Shown here: positions 26,301 through 32,828 of the stretch, in pieces | How positions within the stretch are numbered: position 1 is the stretch's first letter | Layout of the letters: each line of letters opens with the position of its first letter | Origin: Stieleria neptunia | GTDB taxonomy: Bacteria > Planctomycetota > Planctomycetia > Pirellulales > Pirellulaceae | Assembly: GCF_007754155.1 (NCBI RefSeq) | Contig: NZ_CP037423.1 | Span: forward strand, 4,712,001-4,776,000 | DNA length: 64,000 nucleotides | Reading direction: 5' to 3' | Program-made: the position numbers and the translations under genes | Notes under the pieces: model-generated | What the model was told of the DNA's origin: nothing | What the model saw: only the letters and a program-made list of their open reading frames with translations | The model's database searches: none

Positions 26301-28058
26301 ATGCGCATCGGCGAGCCAGTCTGTTGGCTCGGAGGGTTCCGTTCCACGAAAAACAAGAACCGGATCCAAATTGCGCGAGGTAAAGGCCGCCGCAAAAAAT
26401 CCATCGGTCGCGGACCAAACTTTATCAACCTTCCATCCTTCGACATTGACGACTCGGGTTTGCTGGGGCACTTGCGACAGCAGTTGTCCCTGGTGATCCA
26501 ACAGGCTCGTCCAGCCATTGGACTCGTCTCGATAGATGATTTCACGAGAAATGTACTCCAACAGCTCGTGACTATACATTGCGTCGGCGGGATCGAGAGT
26601 GATCAGGTTATTCGATTCATTGAGTTCGGAAATCTGCTTGTCCGGGTCAACCACTAGCTGCATATACCAAACGTCGTTGTGAGGGTTCTTTAGAAGATCT
26701 GCCGGCACCCGAATGGACTGACCGGGCTGAAGCTTGATCGTCTCGTCCAGCAAGGAGTGGCCGACGCGATCATCCCAACCACGGCCGCTGGCCCAAAAAA
26801 CAGACACGGGCACTTCACCCTCAAATGGACCCGCTGATTCGACGTCATACTCGATCTCGATTCCACCACCGGCGTCGTCAGAGTATCTGGTGATTCGTCT
26901 TGCGATCAAATCGGGCCTGTCGACGCTGAGTGCGACTTTGTCCTTGCCGATGGCTTGATTCTCATTGTTGTGTTCCCAGTCCCATTCGGGGACGTCCTGG
27001 TCACTATCAAGACTGATTCCGAGATGCAATCCATCGGCAGATTCAAATCCCGAGGGAGGGTTTGTCGGGAGGGTGATTGTGATTTCCGATGATTTTGATT
27101 CACCTGGATTCAAGGCAGGTACCCGCACCCAAGCCAATGGTTGATCTGAATCGAGTTGTACCGACGCATCGGCCGACAGTAGGATCGCAGCTTGTGACGC
27201 CTTGGTTCGTGCAATACCTTGATTCTTGACCTCGTATTTGACGGTCAGTTCACTGCCCCAATCAATTGAGTCGGGCTGGTCCACTTCGAAGTTCGTTCCG
27301 ATAAGATCTGCAACAACGACAGTAGCTCGTGCGGTCAGCTCACCGATCGACTGGTCGCCGGCCAGGACCGTGATGGTGGCCGATTCTTCATATCGATAGT
27401 CTTCAACTTGTGACGCCGACTCCGAAGCGTCGAAGGAATCGTATTGAACCCAAAACTGATTGATTCCCCCCGACACTTCGATCGTCGGGTGTTGGTTGGT
27501 CATTAGTTGCACCGGATGGCGGCTGGGCACCCCAACCTTCACAGCCGTTCGAACTTGATCCCCAGCCGCAACGGGCGGGATCACGATTGTCTCCCAATTC
27601 GCCTCTGGTTCCTGCCCCGGAATGAAGCGATAGACCAGATGCTGATCGATCGATGTGCAAAGCGGTTTGTTTTCCGGCTTGACGTTTTCCGTCACTTTCA
27701 TCCAAGAACCAATGATCCAATGTTCTCCCTCGGGACGATCGATTTCGCGGAATGGTTTGATCGAGGCATGAAAATCCGCGTAGGAATCGTCTTCCGTCAA
27801 GACTGCGTTGGACCGATTGGCTTGGTTCAAGTTCAAGGAACCGGAGGTCTCGAAAATGGCATCGGTAGCGCCAGACGCCTCGACGGCAATCGCCGTGTCC
27901 GCGAATTCTGAATAGTTCCAGGTTTTGCTGTAGAGTCCGCTCTGCCCCTCAGCTCCGGTGAGAAAGCGAACGTCCGATTGAACGCCACTGACACAAAACA
28001 GACGCCGATCTTCGAGCTTTTCCAGTCGACCAGGTTGGCGACTTTTTCGAAAGTCCAT
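23397..28058 (-). CDS. Giant surface protein with CARDB-like, lipase-3 and dockerin domains
   Basis: This 1553-residue protein opens with the planctomycete motif LEKLEDRRLF rather than a classic signal peptide. Residues about 255-500 look like two CARDB repeats (adhesion-like beta folds). A class 3 lipase/alpha-beta hydrolase segment follows, with the nucleophile elbow FAGHSLGGALAQW. A long beta-rich region comes next, and near the C-terminus a dockerin-type calcium-binding pair, YGDVNADGNVSPLDALIVIN and YDVSGDRIVSTLDALHVIN. It is probably exported and cell-surface attached, with possible esterase activity. It lies 54 nt upstream of the kinase/WD40 gene on the same strand, so the two may have been co-transcribed. 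Confidence 0.85.
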   Translation of the reverse strand: MDFRKSRQPGRLEKLEDRRLFCVSGVQSDVRFLTGAEGQSGLYSKTWNYSEFADTAIAVEASGATDAIFETSGSLNLNQANRSNAVLTEDDSYADFHASIKPFREIDRPEGEHWIIGSWMKVTENVKPENKPLCTSIDQHLVYRFIPGQEPEANWETIVIPPVAAGDQVRTAVKVGVPSRHPVQLMTNQHPTIEVSGGINQFWVQYDSFDASESASQVEDYRYEESATITVLAGDQSIGELTARATVVVADLIGTNFEVDQPDSIDWGSELTVKYEVKNQGIARTKASQAAILLSADASVQLDSDQPLAWVRVPALNPGESKSSEITITLPTNPPSGFESADGLHLGISLDSDQDVPEWDWEHNNENQAIGKDKVALSVDRPDLIARRITRYSDDAGGGIEIEYDVESAGPFEGEVPVSVFWASGRGWDDRVGHSLLDETIKLQPGQSIRVPADLLKNPHNDVWYMQLVVDPDKQISELNESNNLITLDPADAMYSHELLEYISREIIYRDESNGWTSLLDHQGQLLSQVPQQTRVVNVEGWKVDKVWSATDGFFAAAFTSRNLDPVLVFRGTEPSEPTDWLADAHFVGVGYGQYSRSRNTVLNWLAGRTGVAFAGHSLGGALAQWFAADATAQATIGDVITFNSPGISQTHAEKFLAEKAGDVVHHYVNGDVVTMAGEAFLEGNSIRYSFEDTAFRFDKWHSLPLLVDRVGTSPGEFSSHRTIGSSVRSGTAWLNSPYYFHTDTSYLLALTAANGLILSGKNAFGLENASFLLLRSTFEQERQKIGKFLQSIGLFDLPSDPNQIAVPFPKLDFKIAGNLDVKAEGLQVIYDGPSDSLTMQGNVELAGFYKDAKVIGDFSGDNFIRYTPKVDGPTDTDLNDGWEVAGRLSLVDFELSQKWILKEAFLKINTISNQVAAGGVMQIPSGIELSASVEVLNGKLNAIELKADKIDKPIGVSGAYLQSIGGELKHLAASDPNPTVFSGSVGATYGPAIAIPPLPNWLGGYEFEGSIVEIEAETIWDRNHASLAGEVDVMLGMATADAEAELNWSEGYLSAEGVFDILGIATGQMTIRGDSQLNLHATADVSVDLPPALAPFAYVENGQVRLQYLHDATHANDYISVWGNVRVPLFGDTYDWGIKVALDGSVSQIGFDEVDAEDSSRLRVVSPGESERVDHLSHEKVFDLPDTDGVAIFEIKWDESSSVGDYELLSPRGDRITSQAIVEHSDLSVVSSMGTDHSIVIAARNVDPGQWTLRSMGSGRPSLRSWVSLDAHDLHLGHVRQDDDFVVIEFDASDLAPDSRIAFYLSTSPDDASGTYLGESAPDQPAINQFQFSKQGFADGDYFLHAIVSSNHAVPAVQTSGRISISGYSDPISPWRNRLRYGDVNADGNVSPLDALIVINELGRHGPSINLDAHPYDPETPFYDVSGDRIVSTLDALHVINAIAIDVTGRNIVTSEQASPAKVSDILVANLAARRCLLNAVPKSKTEASNVDLAFRQLAAPTPVFRPSNVNLLINAIHPPAVQQASEPFLPEQVDFALETFEIQCSDLDPTH

Positions 28059-28301
28059 TGTGTGTTTCCCATCTTTGAACTGCAGGATCCGCGTGACGCG
28101 GTTGAATCTGCCGGCATTTCCAAACTGCTTGATCCCGTCAAAATCGATGGCGAATTCTGACGCCGTCCTGTCAAACGTTTTTTGGGGATTCTGGAAACTG
28201 CGCCCCGATTGACGCTGTCAAATGCAGCCAATCACTTCGGCCTCCGGGGACGTGCGAGGGTGGTAACGTCCGAGTGTTGGGCGTCCGGACCAAGAAAAAG
28301 G

Positions 28302-28432
28302 GAGGGATCGACCGAGCGGAGCCGACGGCCCGCGGAGGTCGTGACAGCGACCGAAGGATGAGGGTAGCGCCGAGCGCGAGCGAGCAGTACCGACGCAGAG
28401 GGCGGAGCCCGATAGAGACAGACGAGGCAGGA
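28302..28432. repeat. Dispersed repeat R1, copy 3
   Basis: This copy has GGGAGGGATCGACCGAGCGG, the central GACAGCGACCGAAGGATGAG and the GACGAGGCAGGA end, as in copy 1. No R2/R3 repeat follows here; after about 120 nt the sequence joins a recombinase tail. It links this patch with the 1-12,080 island. Confidence 0.65.
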
Positions 28433-28550
28433 TGCCAGTCGAACGCGCTCATGCCATGGAAGGGTCGGCAGGAAGTTTGAAGCAAGAAGTGTGAAGCCTG
28501 AAAACGAAGCAGTCGAGTATGGAGCGAGAAGGATGCCGTGATATGACTCG

Positions 28551-28681
28551 GTCACGAGCAGCTCAACACGACGCAGATCTACACGCACGTGTCGATCAAA
28601 CGCCTCCGCGAAGTCCATGACAAAACGCACCCGGGGGCAAACGACCGCGAACCGACCGATCGGCCAGATCACGAAAGCTGA
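28551..28681 (+). pseudogene. Tyrosine recombinase, extreme C-terminal remnant
   Basis: About 43 codons remain, from GHEQLNTTQ through [21 protein letters not shown] to a stop. They are nearly identical to the ends of the recombinases at 1576 and 7561. Only the last His and the Tyr of the active site survive. The remnant sits 167 nt before the second Rpn gene, the same order and spacing as at 7561-8097, so recombinase tail and Rpn gene moved together. Confidence 0.85.
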
Positions 28682-28848
28682 CAGAGAATCCAACCAGCAT
28701 CCGCTGCTGCATTCTGTATAGTGCCTCGCCGTCGCGATACTTCGGCGAGGCTTTCGGCAATCCAGTCTTTGCGCGTCGACGACCCAACCATCACTGGAGT
28801 AGATTGATCGTGAATCCGTCACTCCCGTATTGAGTCAACCATCTGCGC

Positions 28849-29742
28849 ATGGCCATCGGAATCGATCCCACCGTCGACTACGTCTTCAAGTTGCTTTTGG
28901 GCAGCCCGGAACACCCTGCGATCACACTGCACTTTCTCAACGCGATCCTCGGTGATGAAATCCAGATCACGGAGGTCGAGATTCTCAATCCGATCCTTGG
29001 CAAAGACGACGATATCGACAAACTGTCGATTTTGGACGTCGCGGCGCGGGATTCAACCGGCCGCCTGTACGACATCGAAATGCAGACGACGCTTCCGGCC
29101 GGCCTGTCCCAGAGACTCGCGTACTACACCGCCTCGCTTTACGTCAGCCAAATCGGCGAAGGCGACGATTACTCGCTGCTGCGGCCAGCCATCAGCATCT
29201 GCGTCCTTGACGCGATCCTGCTCCGCCAATCTCTCCAAATCCACAGCGATTTCCGGCTTCGCAATCGAGATGGCACCATTGAACTGACCGAAGGGCTTCA
29301 AATTCACCTTCTCGAGTTGCCAAAATACATGCTCCCGAGCGATAATAGAGTGGTTACCGACCCGGTGGAAGCTTGGTGTTACTTCTTCCGCCGGGCCGAC
29401 GAAATGACCGCCGCTGAAATCCGACAACGCTTCAGTTCATCCGCCTTCAACGAAGCCGCCGAGGTCCTCGAAATGATCCAACGTACTCCCGAGCAGCGTA
29501 ACCAATATGAACTACGCCTTAAAGCACAGCGTGATGAACGTGCCAGAATGCAGTACGCGGTCGACCAGGCTCGTCAAGAGGGAGAAGCACTTGGTGAAGC
29601 ACGCGGTGCAGGACGTGGACGGATCGAACTCCTCCGCGAGCTTCTGGGTGTCGACCAGACATCAATTGCAGATCTGTCGATCGAGCAACTTGCCGCACTC
29701 GAAGGCGACCTAAAGCGTCAACTGCGCGAGCGTGGAGTTTAG
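28849..29742 (+). CDS. Rpn family PD-(D/E)XK nuclease / putative transposase, copy 2
   Basis: This 297-residue protein is a close paralogue of the one at 8097-9002; the first 110 residues are almost unchanged. It keeps the TVDYVFKLLLG opening, SILDVAARD and the Glu-x-Gln pair in RLYDIEMQ. The charged linker before the C-terminus differs slightly (QEGEALGEARGAGRGR). Both copies have intact frames, which suggests that the nuclease has been maintained while the neighbouring recombinases have decayed. The ATG at 28849 aligns with the start of copy 1. Confidence 0.88.
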   Translation: MAIGIDPTVDYVFKLLLGSPEHPAITLHFLNAILGDEIQITEVEILNPILGKDDDIDKLSILDVAARDSTGRLYDIEMQTTLPAGLSQRLAYYTASLYVSQIGEGDDYSLLRPAISICVLDAILLRQSLQIHSDFRLRNRDGTIELTEGLQIHLLELPKYMLPSDNRVVTDPVEAWCYFFRRADEMTAAEIRQRFSSSAFNEAAEVLEMIQRTPEQRNQYELRLKAQRDERARMQYAVDQARQEGEALGEARGAGRGRIELLRELLGVDQTSIADLSIEQLAALEGDLKRQLRERGV

Positions 29743-29930
29743 TGCGGCATTTTGAGCTTCGCTTCGGCAAACGTAATCCGTCTCATGCGCTGCCCTTCCA
29801 CCATTCCCTCGTACCGTGCCAGTGGGTGCAGCGGACGGCATCGGATTCAAGGATGCATGCCTCCGATTCTGAAATCAGATCATAAGTGTAGTGGTGACCG
29901 GCAAAAAGTAATTTTGACGGACAAATGGAC

Positions 29931-30253
29931 AAATGGTGCCACCCACCAGTATTTGACTCGCCTTGTCCACCGGGGTGGGATCACACCACTACTCACTCGC
30001 GAGGAGGGATTTAAGATGGGACGTCCGCTGCGTTCGGAACAGGTTGCTAGTGACGAAGTGTCGATCGTGCATGCCGTGCAGCGGTGTGTCCGGCGCGCTT
30101 TTTTAGCCGGGGTCGATCAGGCGACCGGCAAGGACTACGGATTCAGGCGCGAGTGGATTCGGCGGCGGATGGAAGCGCTGGCGTCTGTGCTCGGCATCGA
30201 TGTCCTCTCCTATGCCGTGATGTCCAATAATTGTTCGGTGGGTGGCACCAATT
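29931..30253 (+). mobile_element. RAYT-like mini-element with inverted ends
   Basis: The left end AAATGGTGCCACCCACC (29931-29947) and the right end GGTGGGTGGCACCAATT (30237-30253) are inverted repeats matching at 16 of 17 positions. Between them lies only the 5' part of a RAYT-like transposase gene, so the 323-bp unit is a deletion derivative that kept both ends. No clear target duplication is visible. It could be moved only by a complete relative elsewhere in the genome. Confidence 0.7.
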
Positions 30254-30255
30254 AG
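30016..30255 (+). pseudogene. Truncated REP-associated (Y1/HUH-type) transposase
   Basis: The ATG at 30016 has a strong AGGAGGG ribosome site upstream. Seventy-odd residues match the N-terminus of planctomycete REP-associated tyrosine transposases (MGRPLRSEQV, VQRCVRRAF, ASVLGIDVLSYAVMSN). The text then breaks exactly where the family's HUH metal-binding histidines should follow; here MSN is followed by N and the inverted end of the element. The catalytic Tyr is also missing, so the product is inactive. Confidence 0.75.
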
Positions 30256-30413
30256 AACAATCCCTGATCGTTTTTGCCGGCTTAATCCATTCCGCTTGGA
30301 ATACCGTCATGATTGGGAAGCACAAGCCGAAGGCGGCCGAACGGGTCGGTCGTTGGTCGCAGGCGTTGTATCCCCTGTTGCTGATCGTGGTCCTGGTCTA
30401 CTCCTTCGTGTGA
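30254..30413 (+). pseudogene. 3' remnant of a membrane protein gene
   Basis: After the mini-element the plus strand reads an open frame ending at 30413. Two hydrophobic segments are visible (QSLIVFAGLIHSAWNTVMI and ALYPLLLIVVLVYSFV) around a basic loop, like the last two helices of a membrane protein. No start, ribosome site or upstream part is present, so a gene was probably cut by the mobile patch on its left. I do not recognise the family, and the call is tentative. Confidence 0.35.
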
Positions 30414-30593
30414 GCTGAGGGTCGCGAGTGCGAGAATTTGACGGCTTCTCTGAAAAACTTCGCCCTTGAAGGCGTCGGTTGAGGCCCATTTTGGGTGTTG
30501 CGGGGAGGAATGCCCCGCCCGGACTTAAGCGTGCGGTATCTTTAGATTCTAGGTACCGCTTCCAGTTTTCGCCCAATCACACCAAGCACGGCT

Positions 30594-31616
30594 ATGTCAT
30601 TTATCCTCGGACTGATGATGGGCATCATCATCTACAGCTTCTTCCGCTGCATTGTCGGCGGTTTCTACACGGTCAGCCCCGATCAACGGGCGATTGTGAC
30701 GAGTTTCGGTAAAGCTCAGCGTCTGGAAGGGATGCAGGTCACCGATGGTGACACCGATGCTGACGGTTTGAGTGACGAAGAGCATCAACGGTATGAATAC
30801 CCTCAAGTCCGTGTCGTTGGCCCCGGTGGTCCCTATTTCAAGATGCCATGGCAAGACGTGCACAAGGTTTCCGTCGCGACTCAGGCGGTCGATCTTTCTT
30901 GGGACCCCTCGAAGGCGCAGGACACGATCGAAGCGGTCACGAAGGATAACCTGACGACCGGGATCAACGGCCAACTCCGCTATCGAATCAGCGAGAGCAA
31001 TCTGTATCCGTATCTGTTCGGCGTCGCCAGCCCGCTTGAGCACGTGATGGGTTACTTCGTCAGCGTGCTTCGCGAGCGAGTCGCCAACTTTGTCGACCCC
31101 AAGGGCCAAACGCTGTTGGTCGATGCGGACGTGGAAGGGGAGGAAGGCGAGCAAACCTCTCCGGCGATCGATCTTTCCGAAGGCGTTTCGATCAATGACT
31201 TGCGCAAAAATCTACCCCTGCTGAATCAATACATGGAAGAGCAGTGCCGATCGACGACCGGTCGCTATGGCATCGAACTCGACGCGGCACTGATCACCGA
31301 GATTGACCCGCCGGGTGAAGTCGATCGGGCATTGTCGGCGATCAACAGCACACGAAACCAAGTCGCCGCCGACCTCAGCACCGCCCGTGCCGACAGCGAG
31401 CAGCAGATCACGATGAGTGCCAGGGCCGTGGAGATCGCGACGAACAACGCGCAAGCGGAAGTCGCACCACTTCGTGAACTCGCCCAGACGCTCACCGAGA
31501 TCAAAAACGAAGGCGGCTCGTCCTGTCTGCACGCCTATCTGCGGAACGCCCGGATTCCGCTTTATTCCGTGGCCCGACGGGTGATCCAGACCACCAAGGC
31601 GGACAGCGGCGGTTGA
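30594..31616 (+). CDS. SPFH/band 7 domain protein 1
   Basis: This 340-residue protein has an N-terminal membrane segment (SFILGLMMGIIIYSFF) directly followed by an SPFH opening (GFYTVSPDQRAIVTSFGKAQ) and an SPFH body with VGPGGPYFKMPWQDVHKV. The C-terminal half is helical and alanine/glutamate rich (SARAVEIATNNAQAEVAPL), as in stomatin/HflK-like oligomers. Such proteins form ring or cage assemblies on the inner membrane and modulate proteases or lipid domains. A second SPFH protein follows after 64 nt and may form a hetero-oligomer, as HflK and HflC do. An acidic DGDTDADGLSDEEH insert early in the domain is unusual. Confidence 0.85.
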   Translation: MSFILGLMMGIIIYSFFRCIVGGFYTVSPDQRAIVTSFGKAQRLEGMQVTDGDTDADGLSDEEHQRYEYPQVRVVGPGGPYFKMPWQDVHKVSVATQAVDLSWDPSKAQDTIEAVTKDNLTTGINGQLRYRISESNLYPYLFGVASPLEHVMGYFVSVLRERVANFVDPKGQTLLVDADVEGEEGEQTSPAIDLSEGVSINDLRKNLPLLNQYMEEQCRSTTGRYGIELDAALITEIDPPGEVDRALSAINSTRNQVAADLSTARADSEQQITMSARAVEIATNNAQAEVAPLRELAQTLTEIKNEGGSSCLHAYLRNARIPLYSVARRVIQTTKADSGG

Positions 31617-31680
31617 GACACGATGGGTAACGGCTGGCATTCGAAACTGAAAATACAACGATTCTTGATAGGGTGATACG

Positions 31681-32568
31681 ATGGGATGGTTCGGCGGCGG
31701 ATTTATTTTCGGCTTGATGTTGATTCCAATTCTGCTTGGATTTGCACGGTTCTTCGGGCTCTATGCCTGTGTCGGCGAATGCAAGGCACACGTCTTTACC
31801 TTGTTCGGCAAGGTGATCGGGACGCTTGATCAACCGGGGTTGCAGATCCCGGTGCTGAAGTTCGGCCCCCGGGCCCTGCTGGTCCCGTTCTTCGGAAAAT
31901 CTTACGTCGTCGACACGTCGCTTCGCCAACACTACTTGCGAAGCCAGATGGTCAACTCGGAAGAAGGCACGCCGATGGGCGTCGGGATCTGGTATGAGAT
32001 GCGGGTGACGGATCCGGTTTCGTATCTGTTCACCAACGCCAATCCCGATGGTTCGCTGCAAGCCAACGTGACCAGTTCGACCATTTCCACACTCAGTAAC
32101 TTGGAAATGGAAAAGATGCTCGAAGACCGACACTCGCTCAGCCGAACGGTTCGCCGAACGGTCTCGCCGTTGTCAGAGAAGTGGGGCTACACGCTGGGAT
32201 CGGTTTACATTCGTAAAGTCGCGTTCACCGATCGTCTGATGGTCGACAACATCACCGAAAAAGTCGTCAAGCGACTAGTTCAAGTGACCAGTGCGATGAA
32301 ACAAGACGGTGAAAACCGAGTCGGTCTGATCAAGAGCGAAACGGCATTCCGAGTGTCACAGAAAATGGCCGAAGCGTCCGCATCACGTCCCAAGATCGTC
32401 GGCAAGGCGCTCAACGAAATCGCCGCCGCCGACTCGGAAATTTTGGACACCGTTTTGTCGGTGATGGAAGTTGACACGTTGATCGAGTCGAACGCCGAAG
32501 TCGACTTGCTGCCCGATTCGAGTAACGTGCTGATTCAGGTTGGCCAGGGCGGCGGACGTGATCAATAG
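31681..32568 (+). CDS. SPFH/band 7 domain protein 2
   Basis: This 295-residue protein has a membrane leader (GGFIFGLMLIPILLGFARFF) followed by an SPFH domain with a HVFTLFGKVIGTLDQPGLQI opening. The rest is helical and ends in a hydrophilic tail. AGGGTGA lies just before the ATG at 31681. It shares the fold but little sequence with the preceding gene, which suggests two distinct subunits of one complex rather than a recent duplication. No NfeD partner is visible in the window. Confidence 0.83.
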   Translation: MGWFGGGFIFGLMLIPILLGFARFFGLYACVGECKAHVFTLFGKVIGTLDQPGLQIPVLKFGPRALLVPFFGKSYVVDTSLRQHYLRSQMVNSEEGTPMGVGIWYEMRVTDPVSYLFTNANPDGSLQANVTSSTISTLSNLEMEKMLEDRHSLSRTVRRTVSPLSEKWGYTLGSVYIRKVAFTDRLMVDNITEKVVKRLVQVTSAMKQDGENRVGLIKSETAFRVSQKMAEASASRPKIVGKALNEIAAADSEILDTVLSVMEVDTLIESNAEVDLLPDSSNVLIQVGQGGGRDQ

Positions 32569-32639
32569 GCGGGGGGGGAATGCTTGATCATTGTGTCAAT
32601 GGATCGATTTTGCCCGGCAGAGAAATGGCAGAACGATAC

Positions 32640-32755
32640 GGGGCAGAATGATGGGGGCAAGACGATGGGGGCAAGACGATGGGGTGGCAGAATGATGGGG
32701 TGGCAGAATGATGGGGTGGCAGAATGATGGGGTGGCAGAATGATGGGAGCAATGA
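32640..32755. repeat. Minisatellite 1, G-rich
   Basis: Tandem units start as GGGGGCAAGACGAT (14 bp) and change into GGGGTGGCAGAATGAT (16 bp, about four copies). The strand is purine-rich with runs of four or five G at regular spacing. The array lies at the 3' end of the dehydrogenase operon. An array of the same family lies at its 5' end (36490-36715). Confidence 0.8.
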
Positions 32756-32828
32756 GACAGATGGGGCCCTATGGCCTCTGCGTCCTATCGCAGCATTGGT
32801 ACCCCAGCGATGACCGGTGGCTGCACGG

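Larger units (their letters stand above)
28059..28848. other. Repeat stretch before the second Rpn gene
   Basis: No intact gene is present. It contains repeat R1 copy 3 (28302-28432), a short unique segment, the last 131 nt of a recombinase gene (28551-28681) and a 167-nt leader that matches the leader of the first Rpn gene. The upstream 240 nt should include the promoter of the giant surface protein, but no clear -10/-35 pair stands out. Confidence 0.55.
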
